Part shown: positions 25,557 through 33,798 of the stretch, piece by piece
How the letters are laid out: each line of letters starts with the position of its first letter
Position numbering within the stretch: the stretch's first letter is position 1
Assembly (NCBI RefSeq): GCF_015668195.1
Contig: NZ_JADPFC010000002.1
Location: 248,001-312,000, forward strand
Length of the DNA stretch: 64,000 nucleotides
Direction: 5' to 3'
Source of the DNA: Romboutsia_C sp015668195
Lineage (GTDB): Bacteria > Bacillota > Clostridia > Peptostreptococcales > Peptostreptococcaceae
Position numbers and translations under genes: made by a program
The notes under the pieces: generated by a model
Databases searched by the model: none
The model's input: only the letters and a program-made list of their open reading frames with translations
What the model was told of the DNA's origin: nothing

Positions 25557-26369
25557 CTATGTAAATGACTTTTCTATTTTCATTATATCTACATTACTGG
25601 TACATACACTTAAATTTCCTTTTTCATCTGCACTATTATCATATTTGAGATTATTACTACCAAAATTTAATGATGTAGAAAGATAGAAATCATCTATAAA
25701 TGCTACTTTTGCATGAGTATTTGACTTTATAAAATTAAGATTTTTATAGTTACCTATCATTCTCAGTTTATATATTAATTCTTTTGTTTTTTGAGCTCTT
25801 TCATCTTTCTCCATATTGATTCCATATTTTATTCTTACATCTACACCTCTATTTACAGCTTCTTCTATTTGTTCTATAAATTTTTCATCAAATGCTGTTT
25901 CATTGAACCAAGGACATTCTAAATATATTCTTTTTTCTGCAATATCAATGCTATCTCTTATCCACTCTAAAATTTCATCATTTTCTAAAAATATTCTATC
26001 TCTCCATTTTTTACTATGAATAAACTTTAACTCTTCTATCGATAGTTCTTTTTTATTTTCAATATTCTTATCTAAATTTATTTCTATAATATGCTTATCT
26101 TTTAGTTTGTTTTTTATCATATTTATATCATTTAATATATAGCTATTCATAAGTATATTTATATCATATTCTTTATTTTCTTTCATAAATTGATTTTGTG
26201 ACACAAAGTATTTATCTAATGCCTTACATTTATTAACAATAGTTTCTCTACATAAATCAAATTCATCATTATATATAACTATCATTTTCTCTTTATGGTA
26301 CTTCAATATTTGATATATTAATAAGTTATTTACTAAGTCTATATCGTTCTCTATATATCGTTCTGTCAT
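25557..26369 (-). CDS. single-HKD phospholipase D-family protein (putative nuclease)
   Basis: 270 residues, first gene of the operon. Near residue 219 the HKD motif THAKVAFIDDFYLSTSLNFG (H-x-K-x4-D then S-x-N) is intact, and IYLECPWFNE with VNRGVDVRIKYG gives the usual preceding strands. One HKD motif per chain implies a dimer, as in PLD-type nucleases such as Nuc or BfiI. The first 110 residues have no clear match. Its place ahead of a helicase and an AddB-like protein suggests that it supplies nuclease activity to the system (inference). Confidence 0.75.
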   Translation of the reverse strand: MTERYIENDIDLVNNLLIYQILKYHKEKMIVIYNDEFDLCRETIVNKCKALDKYFVSQNQFMKENKEYDINILMNSYILNDINMIKNKLKDKHIIEINLDKNIENKKELSIEELKFIHSKKWRDRIFLENDEILEWIRDSIDIAEKRIYLECPWFNETAFDEKFIEQIEEAVNRGVDVRIKYGINMEKDERAQKTKELIYKLRMIGNYKNLNFIKSNTHAKVAFIDDFYLSTSLNFGSNNLKYDNSADEKGNLSVCTSNVDIMKIEKSFT

Positions 26370-26468
26370 ATGTAAACACTCCTATTTTTCAATTTGGATA
26401 CTAAAATATCATATCATATATTTAGGTGTATACATCGTATTTTTTATCTATATGTACCATAATTATTC

Positions 26469-26502
26469 ATATATTATTCTATTTTAAAATAGAATAATAT
26501 AT
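26469..26502. promoter_or_regulatory. 34-bp perfect palindrome between divergent genes
   Basis: Arms of 17 bp (26469-26485 and 26486-26502) are perfectly complementary with no spacer. It lies in the 163-bp gap between the leftward PLD/UvrD operon and the rightward 135-residue gene. A shared operator is the likely role. Confidence 0.6.
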
Positions 26503-26532
26503 ATAGTTATTTGTGAAAGGAGTATTATTATA

Positions 26533-26940
26533 TTGGAAGTTAAAATTTGTGAAATAAACTTTTTCATAGCAAAAGAATTAATTGATAGAAATATATTTGT
26601 TAAATCAGATAAAATAAATATTTTCCTATTTGGCGATGAACTAATAAAGTATCCTGTGATTTCCAATGATGAGAATTTAACTTATTTCATCTCTCGCGAT
26701 TACATTTATATACCCACTTTAAATATTAAGATACATGCATTATGTAGCGAGTGCTATGATATAAATAGTACCTATGTAAATGATTATAGCTATATAATAA
26801 TTAATAGTGATGGTGATTATTTTACTGAAACAGAAGCTTACTTAGATTCTTTATTAGAAAATTACTTGAAATTTAAATCTATCTATTATAAAGATATATC
26901 ATTTTTAAAATGTGATTTAGTATTATTTACTCAATATTAG
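26533..26940 (+). CDS. orphan 135-residue protein divergent from the defence operon
   Basis: The start TTG at 26533-26535 is preceded by GAAAGGAG. The protein is mixed alpha/beta, acidic and rich in Tyr and Ile, with three cysteines in HALCSECYD and FLKCD. I recognise no domain, no helix-turn-helix and no membrane helix. It faces the PLD/UvrD operon across the palindrome, so it may be a regulator, an antidote or an unrelated passenger. Base composition resembles its neighbours. Confidence 0.6.
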   Translation: MEVKICEINFFIAKELIDRNIFVKSDKINIFLFGDELIKYPVISNDENLTYFISRDYIYIPTLNIKIHALCSECYDINSTYVNDYSYIIINSDGDYFTETEAYLDSLLENYLKFKSIYYKDISFLKCDLVLFTQY

Positions 26941-26976
26941 CATGTAAACTTTATTTATATATTATTTTTTTAAAAA

Positions 26977-27026
26977 AAAGCTATCTCATAAGTAGTATTT
27001 AAATTTTTATACTACCTATAAGACAG
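26977..27026 (-). terminator. terminator of the restriction-modification operon
   Basis: An imperfect stem of about 18 bp (GCTATCTCATAAGTAGTAT against ATACTACCTATAAGACAG) with a T8 run on the minus strand, about 60 bp past the last gene of the operon. Confidence 0.75.
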
Positions 27027-27085
27027 CCTCTTATCTTTTATTTTACTTACTTGATATAAAATTTATTTATTATCCTATTTGTAAC

Positions 27086-28450
27086 TTACTTATTATTTAA
27101 CATTTTTATATGTTTTGCATTTTTTGCTTCTCTATTAAATATCTCAGTAACCTTTGACGGATTTTCACTTATCTTTTCTATATCTTTTCCATCAATCATT
27201 ATAATACATAAATTAGATTCTTTCATTATTGTATTCGCATACTCACGCGCTTTGTTGCCGATTTTTCCTGTACCTATCATAACTATAACACTAGTTTTTA
27301 ATAAAAGAGAAATCCCAACCTCTTTAGCTATATCTTCTAACTTTATATCTTTAGTATTCTTACATTGTACTTGCCATCTTGAGTATACCAATTTTGTATT
27401 TTCAAATATTAAATCTACTTCAGCTCCACCTGTTTGTTGTGATTTAAGTCTAGTTTCTACAAATTTTAATCCTAGTAACTTCATAATCTTAAATCCTAAT
27501 GCTTCTAGAGCGAGTCCTTTTATGTATGTATCCTCTGAATTTATTTTTTCTAGTATTTCAGTAAACGATAATTGAAAAAATTTTATCAATTCTCTATTAG
27601 TCAATAGTTTTAATTGTTCTAAATATGGTATTGTGATTTCTTTTTTGAACATTTCAGTTGGCTCTATTTTAGGTGATTTAGCTCCTCTCCCTTGAGTTGT
27701 TCTTATAACATTGATTAAACCTTTTTTCTCCAATGGATTTAAAACTTGTTGAGAAAATACTTTCTCTTTAAAATCAATATTATAAGTATTTTTTGCCAAC
27801 TCTTTAATATCACTAGCTATTTGACTAGTTTCTACCCCTGTATCATTTAATGCTTTAAGGAAGCTTATTTGCTCCTGTGTTAAATCACTAAAAATAGAAA
27901 TTTCGCATTCTGTTAATCCTATTAACTCATTTAATTTATCTTGATTTACTCTCCAAGACTTTACTTCAAAAACTCCAGCTTGAGTCAACCATAGTTTCAT
28001 AGTATTAATTTTCTTACTTGATTTACTAATAGATGCGCCTTGTATATTAAGTTCTTCTATAATATTTTCATTTGTCACAGTTTTACTAGCTAAAAACATT
28101 GCTTTGACTGTATCTACTAATATTAACCCATTTAAATTAAACAAAATATGTTTTGCAAATAAATCATACATTTCTTGTGAATCTTTACTACTTTGTAATA
28201 ATTCTTCTCCAAACTCAGTTAGCTTAATTTCATTTTTTGCTAATATATTGTATGCTACTAATGAAGACCTACAGTTTTTTGTCAATTGATCCTGACTTTT
28301 AGGATCCTTTGTTAAAAAATATTTAGTCTTTACATCCTGTAAAAATTCTGTATTTTTGCCTTTGTGTTTATTACATAACTCCAAAAGCTTATCCAGTTCA
28401 ATCACATTCGGTGAAAACTCACTTGCATTTGGAAAGTTCAAATCACCCAT
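27086..28450 (-). CDS. Mrr-type restriction endonuclease subunit
   Basis: 454 residues, last gene of the restriction-modification operon, with a clear ribosome site (AAGGAAT). The C-terminal domain (about 310-430) has the Mrr_cat pattern: YIKGLALEALGFKIMKLLG, then GGAEVDLIFE with the catalytic Asp near 340, then RWQVQCKNT (QxK). The central part reads as winged-helix domains (for example LEKKGLINVIRTTQGRG). In the related BsuMI system a separate restriction subunit accompanies McrB/McrC-like proteins and two methyltransferases; this gene takes the corresponding place (inference from gene order, not from alignment). Confidence 0.75.
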   Translation of the reverse strand: MGDLNFPNASEFSPNVIELDKLLELCNKHKGKNTEFLQDVKTKYFLTKDPKSQDQLTKNCRSSLVAYNILAKNEIKLTEFGEELLQSSKDSQEMYDLFAKHILFNLNGLILVDTVKAMFLASKTVTNENIIEELNIQGASISKSSKKINTMKLWLTQAGVFEVKSWRVNQDKLNELIGLTECEISIFSDLTQEQISFLKALNDTGVETSQIASDIKELAKNTYNIDFKEKVFSQQVLNPLEKKGLINVIRTTQGRGAKSPKIEPTEMFKKEITIPYLEQLKLLTNRELIKFFQLSFTEILEKINSEDTYIKGLALEALGFKIMKLLGLKFVETRLKSQQTGGAEVDLIFENTKLVYSRWQVQCKNTKDIKLEDIAKEVGISLLLKTSVIVMIGTGKIGNKAREYANTIMKESNLCIIMIDGKDIEKISENPSKVTEIFNREAKNAKHIKMLNNK

Positions 28451-28520
28451 TTTATTCCTTCCCCCTATATGTTTTTACTTTGATATTTATCTCTAAAGTT
28501 TAACTGCAATTTTAATTTTT

Positions 28521-29858
28521 CTAAATTTCAATAAGATTATACAGTTCATATAAACTATTTTTTGTATTTTCTATGTCAAAGAAATATATTTGTATATTTA
28601 CTCCATCATTTGATTTAAATGTTAAATCTTCATATTGATTGTAATTTAATATTTTCTTAGCTTCATCATTATATGGATATACTAGAATAATCTTACTAGC
28701 AGCATACTTTTTAGAATACGCATACATTTGATACATATCACTCTGGGATATACCATAATTCTTACTAGAATTATCATATAAATTTTTCCACTTAGTATCC
28801 AATATTATAGTTTTATCTGAACTTTTCATTATAATATCTGGCTTTAACTTAAATCTTTTAGGTGTCTCAAATAAATACATTGTTTCGTCTTTTCTAGCTT
28901 GAATAATAATTTCAAATCCATTAAATAAATTGCTTTTTTTAATACTATTAGCTACGTAACTCTCAAACACTTTTTCCATAGGAAATAATAACGAGTATGA
29001 TTTACTCCCCCCCCTATAACTGCTAAACCCTTTATCTTGTAAAAATATTTTACTCCACTCTAATGCAAGCTTATAATCACTCATTAACCTATTGTTAGTA
29101 CATCTTGAAAAGTCCTTTTCATGATTCAATGATTTATCTACTTTATCAAAAGCAAAAGAATATTTTTGTATTCTATTTTGTATACTAGGTTTAGATGTAA
29201 TATTTTTCAACTTCAATAGAGTAGATTTTATAATTTTATTTTCAGGTATATTTTTACTATACTCATCATATTCAAGGTAGAATTTATCTTTACTTATTAT
29301 ATTTTTTGATATATGTTTATTTATTAATAATTTGCCTCTTAAATAGTTTAAATTACCTTCTTCTTTAATGTAGAATGATTTAAGTCCCTTTTTTATTAAA
29401 ACCGATATTTCATCTAAAAACATAACTATAAATACATCTAAAAGTTCCATATTTACAGTATCTAAGTTGGCCATATTAAAAGTTTTAAAAGGCATATCTT
29501 TCATACTTTTTAACATTTCAAGAAATATCTTTTTTGTTTTTTCATATGAATTCTCATTACTGGATATATATATTTTTGGTAGTACCTCTATAGTAACTCC
29601 TTTAGGTGTTTGTATAGTACCTACATAGTTCTTAGCCTTAATTATTTTTCCAATTCCTTTTTTATGATAAATTTGCATCAAATCATGATGTTCTATATCA
29701 AAATCATTTTTATTATCTAATATAAATGACTCTAAATATTCAAATACATCATTTGGCAAAACTACATTGCCTTCTTGTTGTAACATTTTCGCATCTACAT
29801 TTTGTGATTCTTTTATAAAAAAACCATACTCCTTTATTACATACGTACTTTTGCTCAT
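28521..29858 (-). CDS. McrC family restriction subunit
   Basis: 445 residues from the ATG at 29856-29858, chosen because AGAAGGA sits six bases before it; an earlier ATG at 29876 overlaps the mcrB end by 17 nt. The N-terminal part has the McrC layout with YVGTIQTPKGVTIEVLPKIY; the C-terminal nuclease core has FKLKPDIIMKSS then TIILDTKWKNLY (D...DxK). McrC joins an McrB-type motor and cuts DNA. The gene contains an uninterrupted G8 run (minus strand, 29007-29014) in the codons for SYRGGSKSY, a possible slippage site. Confidence 0.9.
   Translation of the reverse strand: MSKSTYVIKEYGFFIKESQNVDAKMLQQEGNVVLPNDVFEYLESFILDNKNDFDIEHHDLMQIYHKKGIGKIIKAKNYVGTIQTPKGVTIEVLPKIYISSNENSYEKTKKIFLEMLKSMKDMPFKTFNMANLDTVNMELLDVFIVMFLDEISVLIKKGLKSFYIKEEGNLNYLRGKLLINKHISKNIISKDKFYLEYDEYSKNIPENKIIKSTLLKLKNITSKPSIQNRIQKYSFAFDKVDKSLNHEKDFSRCTNNRLMSDYKLALEWSKIFLQDKGFSSYRGGSKSYSLLFPMEKVFESYVANSIKKSNLFNGFEIIIQARKDETMYLFETPKRFKLKPDIIMKSSDKTIILDTKWKNLYDNSSKNYGISQSDMYQMYAYSKKYAASKIILVYPYNDEAKKILNYNQYEDLTFKSNDGVNIQIYFFDIENTKNSLYELYNLIEI
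29007..29014 (-). repeat. G8 homopolymer inside mcrC
   Basis: Eight consecutive G (minus strand) in a coding sequence of otherwise low GC content. In the present length the gene is in frame. Confidence 0.95.
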
Positions 29859-29859
29859 T

Positions 29860-31596
29860 CTATATTCCTTCTTCATTTATCTTTGAATATATTTTTATAT
29901 ATGAATTAGGTTGCTTAAAAGCCTCATCATTTATTTTAAATACTTTTCTATCATCTAAATCAAAATCTATTCCAAATAATTCAGAGTCTATACTTTCTTC
30001 TTTTATAAAATGTAATCTACTATCATTTACTTGATTGTCTGCTAAAATGAGTCCTATTTTTTCATAATCATCGTAAAAATATTCTTGTAATAGAGGTATT
30101 ATTTTTTTCTTTAATATTCTCTCTAAATTTTCTAGTGTTGGATTTTCAACTAATTCCATAAAATAAGCATGTCCTATTGTATGTTCTCTATCATAAAGTA
30201 CTTCTATTCTTTTATTTATAGTTTTTATAATTTCACATACATTAATTATTTTTCCATTACAATCTATTGTTATGTCACTTCCATTGTTAAGTGTGTTTAA
30301 TATATTTACATCTGGCATCATTTCTATAAATTCAAATCTTCTTCTTAATGCTGTATCTAATAAAGCAATAGAACGGTCTGCTGTATTCATTGTTCCTAAT
30401 ATATATACATTTTTAGGAACCCCAAACTCTGATTTTGAATATGGTAACTTTACAGTCATTGATTCATCTGAGCCTATTCTCTTTTTATTTTCTATTAAGG
30501 TAATAAGTTCACCAAATATCTTAGACATATTCCCTCTATTTATTTCATCTATAATAAATACATAATTATTTTTATTTTCATCTTTACTTGCCTTAGTGCA
30601 AAACTCTTTAAATATACCATTCTCTATTGTATATGATATGTCTGAACCATTTTCATTTTCTTCTTTATTTTCTATAACAGGTTTTATGCCTTCAATAAAT
30701 TCTTCATAACTATAAGACTGATGGAATGTTGTAAAAATAGCATGTCCATCAGCTTTATATTTATTAAATCTATCTATTACATTATTATAATCTTCCATAT
30801 CTATTTCATCTTCATTTTTTCCTTCTATAATCCTAACTACATACTTAGCTATGTTATAAGTTTTACCTGTTCCCGGAGGCCCATATAGTATTGTATTTTT
30901 ATCGATCCCATGATCCTCACTATTTGAATATTGTATAATTGTGTTATATGAAGAATCTTCTATACTTTCACTTATATTATTACCTATATAAGCATTTCCC
31001 TTTATACAAGCAAATTCTTTTTTATGTAGATTATTTAAGTTCATTATGTAAAAATGAATAAATTCAGGTCTAAAAGCACATACTAAATCACCAGTAGAAT
31101 TATAGTATTGTGCAAAACCATCTCTCATTGCTGTTGATATATGATTTACATCTGTAAAACAAGATTTTGATGCCCCTGCATTTTTATTTTTTTCAGATTC
31201 CCAAGCTATAATTATAGGTGTAGTATAACCACTATTATCTTTCTTATCAGGTTCATAAATTCCAAGTAATAAAGTTCTATTGCCTTCATTATTGCTTCTT
31301 GCTAACGGTTTCCTATCTGCATTTGAACCAATCTGAATCCTCTTTTCCATTGGTCTATTTTCTCTGCCACCATTGCTTACTCTCCAACAATATATATACA
31401 TATCTATATTTAACCCAGTATTCCTTAATACACCGTGATACGGATTTGATTTTAGGTTATCAAACTCAACTTCCCAACCATATGATTTTAAAGAATCTTC
31501 TAGTATTTTTTTTATTCTTGATGGATTTGGTCCTGAAGGTTCTGTGTTTTTTTCATATGTTCCATCTGGCTTAGCTTGATAATATTTTTCTTCCAT
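29860..31596 (-). CDS. McrB family AAA+ motor subunit
   Basis: 578 residues. Walker A is ILYGPPGTGKTYN at about 236-248, Walker B is VFIIDEINRGNMSKIFGEL, and MNTADRSIALLDTALRRRF near residue 405 holds the McrB signature (NTxD) used for GTP recognition. The first about 220 residues are a distinct domain rich in aromatic residues that presumably reads the DNA site; I cannot name its family with certainty. It overlaps or abuts mcrC, forming the translocating restriction complex. It starts 105 bp after the methyltransferase gene, with AAGGAGAAT upstream. Confidence 0.9.
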   Translation of the reverse strand: MEEKYYQAKPDGTYEKNTEPSGPNPSRIKKILEDSLKSYGWEVEFDNLKSNPYHGVLRNTGLNIDMYIYCWRVSNGGRENRPMEKRIQIGSNADRKPLARSNNEGNRTLLLGIYEPDKKDNSGYTTPIIIAWESEKNKNAGASKSCFTDVNHISTAMRDGFAQYYNSTGDLVCAFRPEFIHFYIMNLNNLHKKEFACIKGNAYIGNNISESIEDSSYNTIIQYSNSEDHGIDKNTILYGPPGTGKTYNIAKYVVRIIEGKNEDEIDMEDYNNVIDRFNKYKADGHAIFTTFHQSYSYEEFIEGIKPVIENKEENENGSDISYTIENGIFKEFCTKASKDENKNNYVFIIDEINRGNMSKIFGELITLIENKKRIGSDESMTVKLPYSKSEFGVPKNVYILGTMNTADRSIALLDTALRRRFEFIEMMPDVNILNTLNNGSDITIDCNGKIINVCEIIKTINKRIEVLYDREHTIGHAYFMELVENPTLENLERILKKKIIPLLQEYFYDDYEKIGLILADNQVNDSRLHFIKEESIDSELFGIDFDLDDRKVFKINDEAFKQPNSYIKIYSKINEEGI

Positions 31597-31701
31597 GACT
31601 ATTCTCCTTTTTATACTATTTTATAAATATAATTATATACAAATTTTCACACTTTTCAAATAGACAATAAAATAAGGACCTTTTAACTTAGGCCCTTATT
31701 A

Positions 31702-33798
31702 TTAAAAATACATTTGTTTTATTTTTTCAGCTATTACTTGCACTAATTTGACAGGGACAGCATTCCCAATTTGCCTCCATTGGTCTTTCATATCCCCTGT
31801 TAATTCATAATCATCATCAAAAGTCTGTATTCTCTTTATCTCAGATATCCTTAAGAATCTATTTTTCCAGTGAAAAGGACCTTGATTATTAGAGAAGCTT
31901 GCTTGTATGGTCCAAGATGGTCTTTCTGGGGATAACTTAAGTAGGAACGACCAGTATCTAGATCTCCATTTAAATATAGGGTCTGGATATCCTCTCTCTT
32001 CTGTAAAGTATAAATAGTTATCTCCTGGAGGAACTAACTTAAGTAAGTCTTTATGTTTTGACCCTGCTTCCATATCTTTATCTTCAGGTAAATCATAATC
32101 TAAATCACCTATTGCTTCTCCACACGTAACCCATGGTCTCATACCTTCGTGTATTAATGGACTGTACTTTTCAGGGTCATAATGAGTTTCATCAGGGAAT
32201 ACAAATTGCTCTCCCTCACCTCTTTTTATACCTACACAAATAAATCTTTGTCTTGTCTGTGGTACTCCATAATTTGCAGAATTTATAACCTTATATGTTA
32301 TATCATATCCAAGTCTATTAGCTTCAGACTTTAATAAGTCAAACGCTGCCTGGTGTGGCTTAAATACAAACCCGTTAACATTTTCAAAGAAAAATACTCT
32401 TGGATTTAGTTCTTCTAAACCTCTAAAATAGTTATATAGGGTAAATGAACTTTCATCTTCTAAAGCTCTTTTTTTATCTTTAAGATAAAATCTACTCTTA
32501 GAATATGCTGGACATGGTGGACCTCCTACAAAACAATCCACTCTATCAAGATTATTCTCTCTTAATATTGCCTTAAAATCAACTTCTCTAATATCCTTAC
32601 ACTCTACTTTTTTGTGAGTATGTCCATTTTTTGCAGCATTATATTTTAATGTATCACATGCTTTATCCCAAAAATCCGTTGCATATATAATATCAAATCC
32701 TGCCTTCTCAAACCCTAAATCTATACCTCCTCCTCCAGAGAAAATACTTACTACACTTATCATTTTATTTTGGTTCTCCTTTTTTAAATCTTTTCTTTCG
32801 TTTAAATTATTTGTATCATAGTCTTTAATTAGTTCACTAAATATACCTTCTAACATATTTACTGGTATACTATTTCCGCTCAGTTTGTATATTTTTGTGT
32901 CCATATCTTTTATTTTTTCATAATCATCTAAATCAAAACATTGTAGTAGCAATGATTCTTTAGGTGTTATTTTTCTTATAAATCCATTTTTTGAAATGAC
33001 ATTATATCTTCCATTTAATTGCGCTGACAAAGTAGTCATTAATCCGTTTTTTGAATATACCCTATACTGCTGACTCGGCTGCTTATTATATATATCTTTA
33101 CTATTTAAACACACAACTTTATTCCGCATCTCTTCTACTTCTTCTGGTATGGCATTTCTAACATTCATATTTATTGACTCATTCATTATTCTTTCTTTTA
33201 TTTCTGGTCTTATGTTGTCTACTTCATCATCGATCAATATTTCATGCAATGTCTTCATCTTTCTAGTTATTTTTTTAGGTATTTTGAATTTTCCACCTAA
33301 ACTAGCTACAATAAAAACTCGTTCTCTATTTTGGCATATTCCAAAATTCTTTGAATTTAATAATTCATACTTCACAAAATATCCTAAGTCTTCTAAATCG
33401 TCTATAATTTTATCTAAATCTTTTTTAAACTTAACATTTAGTAGATTTTTGACATTTTCAAATACCACATATCTTGGTTTTTTATAACTTATTATTCTCA
33501 TTGCATCCCATACTAATCCACTTCTAGTTCCTTCTTTCATACCTTCTTGCCTTCCATTATGACTAATGTCCTGACATGGAAATCCAGCAACAAATAAATC
33601 AAAATCATCTAATTTTTTTTCATCAATTTTTGATATATCTCCTAAGTTCTTATCTTCACCGTACAATTTTTTATATGCCACTATAGCATCATTATTTATT
33701 TCTGATGTATATATTACTTCAAAGTCAATCCCCATATTGATTAAAGCTTTTCTAGGGGCTCCAATACCTGCAAATGCTTCGAACACTCTTATCGCCAC
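31702..33798 (-). CDS. fused double cytosine-C5 DNA methyltransferase
   Basis: 698 residues containing two complete C5-methyltransferases. Unit 1 (about 1-335): motif I FEAFAGIG, motif IV GFPCQDIS with catalytic Cys near 75, motif VI VFENVKNL, QNRERVFIV (VIII), and a C-terminal SGNSIPV. Unit 2 (about 345-698): motif I SIFSGGGGIDLGF, IV GGPPCPAYSKSR, VI FFENVNGF, VIII QTRQRFICVG, and QIGNAVPV. Both have a region for target recognition between VIII and IX. The start is a GTG with AGAGGTGAT upstream. As the first gene of the operon it would protect host DNA from the McrBC-like nuclease. In BsuMI and LlaJI two separate genes do this job. Confidence 0.95.
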   Translation of the reverse strand: MAIRVFEAFAGIGAPRKALINMGIDFEVIYTSEINNDAIVAYKKLYGEDKNLGDISKIDEKKLDDFDLFVAGFPCQDISHNGRQEGMKEGTRSGLVWDAMRIISYKKPRYVVFENVKNLLNVKFKKDLDKIIDDLEDLGYFVKYELLNSKNFGICQNRERVFIVASLGGKFKIPKKITRKMKTLHEILIDDEVDNIRPEIKERIMNESINMNVRNAIPEEVEEMRNKVVCLNSKDIYNKQPSQQYRVYSKNGLMTTLSAQLNGRYNVISKNGFIRKITPKESLLLQCFDLDDYEKIKDMDTKIYKLSGNSIPVNMLEGIFSELIKDYDTNNLNERKDLKKENQNKMISVVSIFSGGGGIDLGFEKAGFDIIYATDFWDKACDTLKYNAAKNGHTHKKVECKDIREVDFKAILRENNLDRVDCFVGGPPCPAYSKSRFYLKDKKRALEDESSFTLYNYFRGLEELNPRVFFFENVNGFVFKPHQAAFDLLKSEANRLGYDITYKVINSANYGVPQTRQRFICVGIKRGEGEQFVFPDETHYDPEKYSPLIHEGMRPWVTCGEAIGDLDYDLPEDKDMEAGSKHKDLLKLVPPGDNYLYFTEERGYPDPIFKWRSRYWSFLLKLSPERPSWTIQASFSNNQGPFHWKNRFLRISEIKRIQTFDDDYELTGDMKDQWRQIGNAVPVKLVQVIAEKIKQMYF

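Noticed and set aside
23126..26369. Gabija system
   Set aside because: Gabija pairs UvrD-like GajB with an OLD-type ATPase-TOPRIM protein; no such protein is present here.
20423..33798. DISARM system (PLD protein, methyltransferase and helicase in one island)
   Set aside because: The helicase is a UvrD/Rep type and not the SNF2/DrmA type, there is no DUF1998 protein, and the methyltransferase belongs to the McrBC operon.
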